Assembly: GCA_003164275.1 (NCBI GenBank)
Contig: PLSY01000157.1
Location: 1 to 56,972, forward strand
Reading direction: 5' to 3'
Length of the DNA stretch: 56,972 bases
DNA from: Acidimicrobiaceae bacterium
GTDB lineage: Bacteria; Actinomycetota; Acidimicrobiia; Acidimicrobiales; RAAP-2
A program made the position numbers and the translations under genes. How positions within the stretch are numbered: the stretch's first letter is position 1; each line of letters opens with the position of its first letter. The notes below the pieces were generated by a model. The model saw only the letters and a list, made by a program, of their open reading frames with translations, was not told where the DNA came from and searched no databases. Of this stretch, positions 25,115 through 32,713 are shown piece by piece.

Positions 25115-26281
25115 TCACTCGGTTCGCAGGATGAGGCCCTGTGGATTGAAGAAGAAGCCGCCGGAGGCGACGAGGGCCGTGCGGGCCCCTTCGACCTGGC
25201 GATCGGCCGCATCGCCCCGCAGCTGGGTGACGGCCTCGCGTACGTAGCCAGAGCCCCTGGTGGCCCCTTCGGCCAGCGCTCCGCCGTGGGGGTTGAGAGG
25301 CACGCGCCCATTGATCAGCACACGATCCGTGTCTTTGTCCCAGTGCTCGCGGAGGAAGTCTCCCGCCTCACCAGGGCCACACCAGCCGAGGTTCTCGATC
25401 CAACCGAGCGTGATGATGGTGAACCCGTCGTAGGGGAGGAACACGTCGGTGTCCTCCAGCCACAGGTCACTCTTGTCCCTCAGGTTCTTCGCTACCACGT
25501 GCTGGCCGTGATGTTGGAGGTCGATGAGTTGATCCTCGGCCAGGCACGCTGCAGTGCCCGTGCTCGAAGCGTGGAGGAGCACGGAAGGGTGAGGCAGGTC
25601 CCGGGCCCGCTCGGCCGTAGTGAGGATGAAGGCGTCCGCTCCATCGGTGGGGATGTCCATGTCGAGCATGCCGAAGGGTTCGCGGATCATTCGGGCTGAC
25701 AGGTACTCGTCCATGGTGATCGGGTCACGCAATGTGGCCAGGGGATTGCGGGTGCCGTTGCTCCGGGCGTTCACTGTGACCAGCCCGAGGTCCTCTCTGG
25801 TCCGCCCGTACTCGTGCAGGTAGCGGCTGGCCCAACCCGTATAGGCCACGGCATTGCTCATCGACTCCGGGCTGGCGGATACGCCGGTCGTGTAGTGGCG
25901 ACGAAAGGGGTCGGCGGCCGCCCCCCTCGAGTTCCAAGGAAGGCGGTACACCGAGTTGTACAGCAACACGGTGTCGGCCGAGCCGGAGAACACCGCGTTC
26001 ATGGCGTCGATCAGCGCGAACATGACGACCGGCGTGGTCTTTGGATAGTGGGTCACGTCACTGAGGCCGAGCATGGCCGCCAGCTGCTGTGGCGCCGGGG
26101 CGGCGGGCTCACCGGTAGACACCACGCCGTCGATGTCCTTGGCGGTGAGGCCGGCATCCCGGATGGCCGACGCCGCCGCCTCGGTGGCGAGCGACGCAGG
26201 AGTCCGTCGGCCATGCCGGTCGAAGCCGGTGGAGCCGATCCCGACAATGGCCACCTGGTCCTTGATCGGATTACGAGCCAT
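25115..26281 (-). CDS. thiolase-fold protein (lipid-transfer/Ltp2-like), no nucleophilic Cys
   Basis: 388 residues from MARNPIKDQVAIVGIG. The fold is thiolase of the SCP-x/lipid-transfer branch: TEAAASAIRDAGLTAKDIDG, YDGFTIITLGWIENLGWCGPGEAG and NPHGGALAEGA are conserved. In a true thiolase the nucleophilic Cys lies near residue 90; here that stretch reads THYPKTTPVVMF and no Cys is near. The gene overlaps by 11 bases the DUF35 gene upstream. In steroid side-chain degradation the Ltp2/ChsH2(DUF35) pair is just such a Cys-less thiolase plus DUF35 and acts as a retro-aldolase, so an aldol lyase on a beta-hydroxyacyl-CoA is the best guess. Confidence 0.9.
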   Translation of the reverse strand: MARNPIKDQVAIVGIGSTGFDRHGRRTPASLATEAAASAIRDAGLTAKDIDGVVSTGEPAAPAPQQLAAMLGLSDVTHYPKTTPVVMFALIDAMNAVFSGSADTVLLYNSVYRLPWNSRGAAADPFRRHYTTGVSASPESMSNAVAYTGWASRYLHEYGRTREDLGLVTVNARSNGTRNPLATLRDPITMDEYLSARMIREPFGMLDMDIPTDGADAFILTTAERARDLPHPSVLLHASSTGTAACLAEDQLIDLQHHGQHVVAKNLRDKSDLWLEDTDVFLPYDGFTIITLGWIENLGWCGPGEAGDFLREHWDKDTDRVLINGRVPLNPHGGALAEGATRGSGYVREAVTQLRGDAADRQVEGARTALVASGGFFFNPQGLILRTE

Positions 26282-26753
26282 GAACGGCACCTGCTTCTAC
26301 GCTTGGGTCGAGGTGGAAGACAGGGTAGGGCGCGCCGCCCCGATCGACCCAGGCCAACGAGACGGACTGGCCGATTCGGAGGTCCTCGGGTGGGCATCCG
26401 ATGACGGTGGAGGTGAACCGGAGGCCGACTTGTTCGACCAACTCGACGGTTGCCACCGGGTGCGGTCCCTCGGTGTAGTCGACCCCCGGGGCCGGGGCAC
26501 CCTGGTGCACGAGGATGAGGAGATGGATCGTGCCCTGTCCCGAGACCTCGGTGGGCACCACGTCGAACGACCAGCACTTAGGACAGAGGGGGGCAGGGGG
26601 GTGGTGCCAATGGCCGCATTCGGCACACCTGGAGAGGAGTAGTCGCTCCTCTAGCCATCCTCGGTAGAGCTCGATGCTGTCCAGATCAATGGGTGTGGAC
26701 GGATAGCGCTCGAGAACGTCGGTGTCGGTGAACTGGGTTGTGCGCTCGGGCAC
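26271..26753 (-). CDS. Zn-ribbon OB-fold (DUF35) protein
   Basis: 160 residues, GTG start with AAGGAGGG before it. An N-terminal helix (IELYRGWLEERLLL) leads to a zinc ribbon with Cys43, Cys46, Cys57 and Cys60 (SRCAECGHWH, PLCPKCWSFD), then an OB-fold domain with VSGQGTIHLLILVHQG and YPVFHLDPS. DUF35 proteins bind CoA esters and form obligate complexes with thiolase-like subunits. The 11-base overlap with the thiolase-fold gene makes a stoichiometric complex very likely. Two 11-base direct repeats lie upstream of its RBS (26768-26792). Confidence 0.93.
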   Translation of the reverse strand: MPERTTQFTDTDVLERYPSTPIDLDSIELYRGWLEERLLLSRCAECGHWHHPPAPLCPKCWSFDVVPTEVSGQGTIHLLILVHQGAPAPGVDYTEGPHPVATVELVEQVGLRFTSTVIGCPPEDLRIGQSVSLAWVDRGGAPYPVFHLDPSVEAGAVHGS

Positions 26754-26767
26754 GTTGCCCTCCTTGT

Positions 26768-26792
26768 TGCGTCGTTGTATCTGCGTCGTTGT
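26768..26792. repeat. two 11-base direct repeats upstream of the DUF35 gene
   Basis: TGCGTCGTTGT occurs at 26768-26778 and 26782-26792, followed by another partial unit (CGTTGTGTCGTCG). In the mRNA sense the repeats read ACAACGACGCA and lie directly upstream of the RBS of the DUF35 gene, inside the operon. Could be a protein or small-RNA binding place, or simply a slippage product. Confidence 0.5.
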
Positions 26793-26822
26793 CGTTGTGT
26801 CGTCGGGTCGCCGCGGTGCTGG

Positions 26823-27272
26823 CTAACCAGCCAGTGTCGAAGGGAGGCCGCCGCTCAGTGGGTCGATGCCGATACGCGTGAGTACCAGGTGGCGGATACG
26901 CCACGACCCGTCTTGGCGAACGTAGCGCTCGTGATAGTGGCCATAGCCAATGAAGCCGACCGGCTCCCCTTCGCTTGGGAAGACGAGATAGTCGCGCATG
27001 GCCCAGATGCCGATGGCCTCGTCGGGCCCGGTGATCGTGATCTCAGGCATGAACCCGTGGTGCACGGTGCGGACGTCAGCCAGGATCTCGCGCATGGCGG
27101 CGATGAAGGCGTCCCTCCCGTCGAACGGGAAGCCATCGGCCTCGGTGTGGATGTCCTCGGTGAAGACGTGCCCCCAGGTATCCCACTCCTTTAGGTCGAG
27201 TCCCCTGAAGTACCGGGCCTTCAGCTGCTTAATCTCTTCGATGTCCATCAACCGGCGAATGTCGGCGTCCAT
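26823..27272 (-). CDS. SnoaL/NTF2-like protein
   Basis: 149 residues: MDIEEIKQLKARYFRGLDLKEWDTWGHVFTEDIHTEADGFPFDGRD-type opening, then TVHHGFMPEITITGPDEAIGIWAMRDYLVF, and the closing strand SWRIRHLVLTRIGIDPL. The ARYFRGLDxKEWD and VHHG segments are those of the actinobacterial SnoaL-like group related to scytalone dehydratase and to ring-hydroxylating-dioxygenase small subunits. It lies between the amidohydrolase and DUF35 genes in the minus-strand operon starting at 31149. Confidence 0.88.
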   Translation of the reverse strand: MDADIRRLMDIEEIKQLKARYFRGLDLKEWDTWGHVFTEDIHTEADGFPFDGRDAFIAAMREILADVRTVHHGFMPEITITGPDEAIGIWAMRDYLVFPSEGEPVGFIGYGHYHERYVRQDGSWRIRHLVLTRIGIDPLSGGLPSTLAG

Positions 27273-27326
27273 GTCTCCCCCTTGTTGGTTCCTGATCCGG
27301 CAACCGGCCCCACCTGAGCCCCTGGG

Positions 27327-29033
27327 TCAGCCGCCCTGGTTGAACCGGAGCACGGTGCCACTGGTCGCCCCGGTGGGCTTGCCGTCGTCGATGACCACCT
27401 GGCCGGCCACGATGGTCGCCTGGTAGCCCGTCTCGTCGAAGACCAGGCGGGCGGCCCCGGTCGGAAACTCCCGGTCGAGGCGGGCCGGGCCCACGCCTAG
27501 GTTGTCCCGGTCGAGAAGCAACAGGTCGGCGGCCGCCCCGGGGCGGATGACCCCCCGGTCCCACAGCCCGACGGTCATGGCCGGCACCGAGGTGAGTTTC
27601 CTGATGGCATCCTCGAAACTGAAGCCCTCCTCGCCGGCGTACTCGGTCAGGATCCTGGTCGTGTAGTCGGCCCCGCAGAAGGTGTTGACGTGGGCCCCGC
27701 CGTCGCTCGACCCTGGCGTGGTGAGCGGGTGGCGGAGGAGCTCGGCGATGACGTCGTGGTCCTCTTTCGTGACCGGCCGGTCGATGATGAAGATGGTCTC
27801 CAGGTCCTCTTGCATGGACAGGTCCAAGAAGGTGTCCATGGGGTCGGCACCCCGCTCTGCGGCCAGCTCGGCCACCGTCTTGTCCAGCCAGCCGTTGTGT
27901 GCCTCGTCCCGCACGCCGACCACCCGGAAGTTGTCCCAGCCGAAGGCCAGCTGGCGGAGGTGGCCGGGGTCGTCGAACTCGAGGCGCAGTGCGTCTCTGA
28001 CCTCGGGCCGGTTGAGCGCCGCCTTGCGCTCTTCAACGGTGCCGGCCAAAGCCCGCCTAAAGGTGGGCATCTCGTCCAACATGCCGGTGTCGGCCAGGGC
28101 CACGTGGAGACCCTTCGGGTTGGCCGAGGCCATGGGATAGACCCGCAGCCCCTCCCTCGAGTACTCCTCCAAGACGTCGAGGCAGTCCCGCCAGGCATCG
28201 GGGGCGTTGGTGAACCGGAGCAGCGGGTTGACGTGGAGGGGCTTGCCCCCCGAGGTGACGGCCATGCCCCGGAGCAGGTCACGGTCGGCCTGGTCATAGC
28301 CGACGGCGAAGCTCTGGCACAGGTGCTCCATGATGCCCTCGTCGTAGCGGCTAAGCACGGTGGTCAGGGCCAGGATCTCCTCGGGGCTGGCCAGGTTGGA
28401 GGGGATGGGCTTGCCCTCGTGGTCGGCGTGGACGTCGAGCTGGGAGGTGGAGAAGCCGACCGCCCCCTGGCTCATGCCCTGGTCGACCAGGGCGGCCATC
28501 TGGGTGATCTCCGAAGGCGTCGCCGCCCGCTCGGAGGCCTCAGCCCCCATCACCCAGCGCCGGATAGCCGAGTGGCCGACGTAGTAGGCCATGTTGACCC
28601 CGATGCGGCCGTCCAGATTGGCCATGAAGTCCCCGACGCTGCCGCCTTCGAAGTCGACGCCCTCGGTCAGGGCCTCGGCCGACATGCCCTCCACCTTGGC
28701 CAGCATGAGCACCAGCCAGGGGAGGTCCTCGGGTTTGGCCGGCGACAGGGCGAAGCCGCAGTTCCCGGTGAGCACGGTGGTCACCCCGTGCCACGACGAC
28801 GGGGAGGCGGAGGACTCGAAGTGGAGCTGGGCGTCGTAGTGGGTGTGGACGTCGACGAAGCCCGGGGTGAGGACCAGGCCGTCGCCGTCGATCACCTTGT
28901 CGGCCGTCGCCCCCTTCAGGCGGCCGACCTTGGTGATCCGGCCGTCAGCCACGGCGACGTCGCCGACAAAGCCGGGCATCCCCGTCCCGTCGACGATCTC
29001 GGCACCTTTGATGAGCAGTTCGGACTGCGTCAT
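27327..29033 (-). CDS. N-acyl-D-amino-acid deacylase-type amidohydrolase
   Basis: 568 residues from MTQSELLIKGAEIVDG (AGGGGGTC before the ATG). TIM-barrel amidohydrolase of the D-aminoacylase branch: VDVHTHYDAQLHFE gives the metal pair His63/His65, GNCGFALSPA contains Cys92 as in D-aminoacylases, and HPLTTPGSSDGGAH carries the later metal/acid residues. It would hydrolyse an amide or cyclic ester/amide bond. Length is in the usual range. In the operon between an SDR and a SnoaL gene; the presence of a deacylase in a CoA pathway is unusual and suggests an N-acyl or lactone intermediate, or release of an acyl conjugate. Confidence 0.9.
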   Translation of the reverse strand: MTQSELLIKGAEIVDGTGMPGFVGDVAVADGRITKVGRLKGATADKVIDGDGLVLTPGFVDVHTHYDAQLHFESSASPSSWHGVTTVLTGNCGFALSPAKPEDLPWLVLMLAKVEGMSAEALTEGVDFEGGSVGDFMANLDGRIGVNMAYYVGHSAIRRWVMGAEASERAATPSEITQMAALVDQGMSQGAVGFSTSQLDVHADHEGKPIPSNLASPEEILALTTVLSRYDEGIMEHLCQSFAVGYDQADRDLLRGMAVTSGGKPLHVNPLLRFTNAPDAWRDCLDVLEEYSREGLRVYPMASANPKGLHVALADTGMLDEMPTFRRALAGTVEERKAALNRPEVRDALRLEFDDPGHLRQLAFGWDNFRVVGVRDEAHNGWLDKTVAELAAERGADPMDTFLDLSMQEDLETIFIIDRPVTKEDHDVIAELLRHPLTTPGSSDGGAHVNTFCGADYTTRILTEYAGEEGFSFEDAIRKLTSVPAMTVGLWDRGVIRPGAAADLLLLDRDNLGVGPARLDREFPTGAARLVFDETGYQATIVAGQVVIDDGKPTGATSGTVLRFNQGG

Positions 29034-29098
29034 GACGACCCCCTGGGACTTGACGACGTGGCGATTCAATCAGGCTCAACTCGATCCAACAAGGCGGA

Positions 29099-29884
29099 TC
29101 AACGCATGGTGACCCCGCCATCGACGGAGATCACCTGGCCGTTGACGAAGGCAGCGTCCGACGACAACAGGTAGGCCACGGCCGCGGCGATGTCATCGGG
29201 CTCGCCGAGGCGGCCAGAGGGGTTCTTCGCCTCTCGCTTGGCCAGCAGCTCAGACATGGAAGCGGCCGCCGTGTCGGTGAGTATGAGCCCGGGCGCGACC
29301 ACGTTGCAGCGAATGCCCTCCCGTCCCCAGCGATTGGCGACGTGACGGCTCACGGCGTTGATGGCTGCCTTGGCTGCGCCGTAGGCCGGGCGGTTGCGCT
29401 CGCCGACGAAGGCGGCGCCCGAGCTGGTGTTGACGATGGAGCCGCCACCCCGGGCGAGCATTAAGGGGATGGCCTGGCGCATGGCCAGGACGTAGCCCCG
29501 CACGTCGACATGCATGGTCCGGTCCCAGACCTCTAAGTCGATGTCGAGCAGGTCGGTGTCCCGGCCGAGGGTTCCAGCCGACAGGTCGGCCGCCACATTG
29601 TGGAGGAGGTCGACGCCGCCGAAGGTCGACGAAACCTCGGCGAAGAGCCGTGCCACCGACTCCTCGTCGGCCATGTCGCAGGCGATGGCGATGGCGGAGT
29701 CGCCGATCTCCTCGCTTACCCGCAACGCGGCGGCCGGATCAATGTCGGCCACGGCCACCTTGGCCCCTTCGGCGGCGAGCCGTCGTGAGCTGGCGGCACC
29801 GATTCCGTTGCCACCGCCCACGACGACTGCCACCTTCCCTGTGAGACGGTCCAGAGCGGACGGCCCCTGCGACGATGGGCTCAA
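29099..29884 (-). CDS. SDR family oxidoreductase
   Basis: 261 residues. GGGNGIG (23-29) binds the dinucleotide, D47 (ADIDP) indicates NAD, HNVAA stands for NNAG, and Ser155-Tyr168-Lys172 are in place. The C-terminus FVNGQVISVDGGVTMR is typical. The start overlaps the stop of the ABC binding-protein gene by 4 bases (ATGA), so binding protein and SDR are translationally coupled, an unusual combination that ties this transport protein to this pathway. Confidence 0.92.
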   Translation of the reverse strand: MSPSSQGPSALDRLTGKVAVVVGGGNGIGAASSRRLAAEGAKVAVADIDPAAALRVSEEIGDSAIAIACDMADEESVARLFAEVSSTFGGVDLLHNVAADLSAGTLGRDTDLLDIDLEVWDRTMHVDVRGYVLAMRQAIPLMLARGGGSIVNTSSGAAFVGERNRPAYGAAKAAINAVSRHVANRWGREGIRCNVVAPGLILTDTAAASMSELLAKREAKNPSGRLGEPDDIAAAVAYLLSSDAAFVNGQVISVDGGVTMR

Positions 29885-31149
29885 CCCGACGTGCTCGTCG
29901 TGGTCTTGATGGCGACGTTCGGGTAACAGGCGTAAGGGACCTTGACCTTGTACTGCGAACCCGACACCACCATCAGCGTGAGCCCGATGATGCCGTCCTT
30001 GTGGGCGGCGGGGAAGGTCTGGCTGCAGGCACCACCCTTCAGCGTCTGCTGGTACGTGAAGCCGCTGTTGGCCGCTTGGGTGATACCGGCCCCGGTCAGG
30101 GGAGCTCCCTTTTTGGCCGCGTTCTGGAGCATCTGGACCAGCATGTCCGCGGTGTAGTAGCCGAGCGAGGCGCCCAGGCCGACCGGCTGGGCCTTGCCGA
30201 TGGCCTTCAAGTCCGTACTGAGCTGCTTGATTGACGGGCTGTTGTCCTCGGCCGCCGGCATCTCTGAGTTGACCACCTGACCCTGGAGCGCCGCCTTGAC
30301 GCTCGGCTGGGTCTCGAGGATGCCCTCGCTGTAGCCGACCGGGCTGTAGAGGATGGTCTTCACCCCGGCGGCCAGGAACGCTGCGCTCAGTCCCGTAGCC
30401 GAGGCGAAGTCGAGCGAGAGAAAGACGACGTCGGGCTTGGACGCCTCGATCTGCTGCACGTAGGGCGCATAGTTGGTCGACGTGCCGGCGATGGGAACGA
30501 TGCCCTTGTTGAACACGACCTTCATGCCGACGGCCTCGAAGAGATTGGCCTCATAGGCCCCGGACGCCGCTGCCGTCGGGATGTCACCGTTGACGATGGC
30601 GACCGTCGTCTGGGACGGCTTCTTCGGTGCCAGGTACTTGGCCAGGGCCCCACCGGTGGCGAGGGACACCTTGCCGTCGGTGAGGATCAGGCATCCGTCC
30701 ACCGAGAAGGCGTAGGGAACGTTGCACCAGTCCGGCGCCAGTCCCCACCCGAGGAACGGCACCTTCTGCGCGGCGAGGAAGGTGGTCGCCGACGGGTTGA
30801 AGACCTCGGACACGACCGGGGCCACGATGTCCACGTGCTGCTCTTGGACGAGTGACTCAGTGAGGGTCTGGTCCCGGGACGGGTCACCGCCGTCATCTTG
30901 TACGCCGATGAACTGGACCTTCCTACCCTCGACGCCTCCGGCTTTGTTGAACCGGGCGATCCGGGCGTTGAAGCCGTCAGCCAGGCCCGGATAGTCCGCA
31001 GCCTCGGCAATGCCGCCGACCACGATCGGCGCTTTCGAGCTACTGCTCGTGGCGGCAACCGCCGTCGTGGCCGGCAGGGCCACGGTGGAGACCCCCACCA
31101 CCAGCGCCCCGACCAAGGTGATCCAATGATGCCTACTCTTCCATTTCAT
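29881..31149 (-). CDS. ABC transporter substrate-binding protein, branched-chain amino acid type
   Basis: 422 residues from MKWKSRHHWITLVGA (GGGGGAAAAC before ATG; an earlier in-frame start adds four residues). The signal peptide ends near AVA at 30-32; no lipobox. The mature part is Peripla_BP_6: PIVVGGIAEAADYPGLADGFNARIARFNKAGG and a C-terminal KVPYACYPNVAI that mirrors the FTCYNNIKVATGS end of the paralogue at 18725-19984. It is the first gene of the six-gene minus operon binding protein, SDR, amidohydrolase, SnoaL, DUF35, thiolase-fold. No permease components nearby. Confidence 0.9.
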   Translation of the reverse strand: MKWKSRHHWITLVGALVVGVSTVALPATTAVAATSSSSKAPIVVGGIAEAADYPGLADGFNARIARFNKAGGVEGRKVQFIGVQDDGGDPSRDQTLTESLVQEQHVDIVAPVVSEVFNPSATTFLAAQKVPFLGWGLAPDWCNVPYAFSVDGCLILTDGKVSLATGGALAKYLAPKKPSQTTVAIVNGDIPTAAASGAYEANLFEAVGMKVVFNKGIVPIAGTSTNYAPYVQQIEASKPDVVFLSLDFASATGLSAAFLAAGVKTILYSPVGYSEGILETQPSVKAALQGQVVNSEMPAAEDNSPSIKQLSTDLKAIGKAQPVGLGASLGYYTADMLVQMLQNAAKKGAPLTGAGITQAANSGFTYQQTLKGGACSQTFPAAHKDGIIGLTLMVVSGSQYKVKVPYACYPNVAIKTTTSTSG

Positions 31150-31219
31150 GTTTTCCCCCAATAGGTTGATGCTTCGTTAGGTCACGAACTGTTGCCCTCG
31201 AACCTCGCAAGGAGCTGGT

Positions 31220-31390
31220 ATGGATCTGATCTCGGGCCTGCGGCAAGCCGCAGCCAAGAAAAAGCAGGAAGAAGAGGCGGCACGAAAGGCCGCAGAGGGC
31301 GTGGCGGGCGTGAAGGCCGAATCCGGCGAAGAGACGTCGGACGCGACGGGTGACGAGGACGACGAGCATGACCCCCCGGTCACACCATGA
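31220..31390 (+). CDS. small charged protein of 56 residues
   Basis: A short frame with ATG 31220 and AAGGAG 5 bases upstream, ending TGA 31390. The product begins MDLISGLRQAAAKKKQEEEA, with an alternating Lys/Glu/Ala helix likely to form a coiled coil (8-33), and ends in an acidic, disordered tail with SGEETSDATGDEDDEHD. I do not recognise a family. It is divergent from the binding-protein gene (31149) and convergent with the LLM gene. The RBS, the amphipathic composition and third-position G/C use support coding, but the size keeps this moderate. Possibly a mRNA- or membrane-edge adaptor; function unknown. Confidence 0.6.
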   Translation: MDLISGLRQAAAKKKQEEEAARKAAEGVAGVKAESGEETSDATGDEDDEHDPPVTP

Positions 31391-31471
31391 GTACCTGCCT
31401 GTATGAAGGTGTCCACCGTTACCCCCTGGCGCCGACTCGGCGATCGGCACAGGCCGGCATCGTCACCCGGG

Positions 31472-32638
31472 CTAGTTGGCCGTGAGCGAAGAGTAGTCGG
31501 CCCGATGTCCTCGAGCCTCGAGCTCGGGGATGACCTTGGTGCCGAGCAGCTCGATGCTGCGCATCACCTTTTCGTGAGGGAGCATGCCGAACTGTGAGTA
31601 GCACAGCAGGTGGTCGATCCCCGCTTCCTCATAGCGGAGGATCTTCTCCAGGCACTGTTCGGGAGTCCCGATGATGATCATGTCCTCGTCTTGGTACTTC
31701 TGGACGTCGATGTTGCCCCCCAAGATGTCCTTCAAAAGCGGGAAGACGCCTTCTTGCTCCTCGGGGGTCAGGTTGGGCAGCTCCCACTCCAAGGTGAACT
31801 CGGCGTTGTTCTTGTACCACCAGTGCACGGAGTCCCAGAGCCCGTAGGCCGCGGCCTCGTCCATGTCGTCACAGCAGTGGACGAGGGTGTACGCCCCGGC
31901 CCGGTCGTTCCGCACCCGGGTCAGCAGCTCCGATGCCCCTTTTGTCTTGGCCTCCGCCTGGGCCTGGCGGTAGCCCTTGACAATGTCGGCCATCACCTCG
32001 ACCGGCTGGAACAGGGCGAACGACAGGAGTCCGAGCCCGAAGCGTCCGGCATTCGCCGCCGACGCCTCGCTGGCCGCGGCCAGCCACACAGGGGGGTGCG
32101 GGTCCTGGTAGGGCTTCGGGGTCTGCATCCGCTCGGGGAAGGTGAGCAAGGGGCTGTCCCAGCTGAACCGCTCCTGTTCCCACATGCGCACCACGATCTC
32201 TACCGCCTCTCGCCACTGGGCTCGCGAGCGGTCGTCAATCGGCACCCCGAAGGCCACCTGTTCCATCGGCGTCGAGCGACCGGTGCCCCACTCGACCCGG
32301 CCATGGCTCAGCACGTCGACCGTGGCCACCTTCTCAGCCACCCGAGCCGGGTGCTGGAAGCCGGGGGGCATGAGCGAGACGCCGAAGCCGAGGCGGATGT
32401 TCTCGGTGGCGAGAGCGAGCCCCCCGAGCACCACCTCGTTGGAGGGACAGGCCGAGCGGCTGTCTCGGAAGTGGTGCTCGACGCACCAAACGGTCTGAAA
32501 GCCCAGCGTGTCAGCCAGTTTGATCTGGGCGATGCCCTCGTCGTAGACGGCCTGCTCGGCGTGGCGCTGGCCGTAGGGGTGAGGCTCCTTCCAGGGCTTC
32601 ACCTTCGGCTGGAACTCGTACAGCAGATCGAGCTTCAT
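31472..32638 (-). CDS. LLM class flavin-dependent oxidoreductase
   Basis: 388 residues from MKLDLLYEFQPKVKPW (GGGGGAAG before ATG). Luciferase fold: TVWCVEHHFRDSRSACPSNE, TENIRLGFGVSLMPPGFQHPARV, VLSHGRVEWGTGRSTPME and FLEKILRYEEAG-like segment ECLEKILRYEEAGIDH. It is related to a different branch (MKLDLLYE type) from the MEFGIFIQGY paralogues. The perfect 17-base palindrome 32652-32668 lies 14 bases upstream of the start, downstream of the IclR gene on the same strand, so IclR is likely to control it. Confidence 0.93.
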   Translation of the reverse strand: MKLDLLYEFQPKVKPWKEPHPYGQRHAEQAVYDEGIAQIKLADTLGFQTVWCVEHHFRDSRSACPSNEVVLGGLALATENIRLGFGVSLMPPGFQHPARVAEKVATVDVLSHGRVEWGTGRSTPMEQVAFGVPIDDRSRAQWREAVEIVVRMWEQERFSWDSPLLTFPERMQTPKPYQDPHPPVWLAAASEASAANAGRFGLGLLSFALFQPVEVMADIVKGYRQAQAEAKTKGASELLTRVRNDRAGAYTLVHCCDDMDEAAAYGLWDSVHWWYKNNAEFTLEWELPNLTPEEQEGVFPLLKDILGGNIDVQKYQDEDMIIIGTPEQCLEKILRYEEAGIDHLLCYSQFGMLPHEKVMRSIELLGTKVIPELEARGHRADYSSLTAN

Positions 32639-32651
32639 CTTCCCCCATCTC

Positions 32652-32668
32652 ACATATGAAACATATGT
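32652..32668. promoter_or_regulatory. perfect palindrome, putative IclR operator
   Basis: ACATATG-AAA-CATATGT, 7-base perfect arms around AAA, directly before the LLM gene. Its complement contains ATGTTTCATAT, which occurs again (11 of 11) at 33689-33699, in front of the LLM gene on the other side of the IclR gene. Confidence 0.6.
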
Positions 32669-32713
32669 TGCGTCCGTGACCATACAGTGACGGACGGGGG
32701 CGAGCAAGGGACT

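Noticed and set aside
27690..29174. Long open frame (494 codons) antisense to the amidohydrolase gene
   Set aside because: Shadow of the amidohydrolase frame; its composition is Gly/Val/His-rich without domains.
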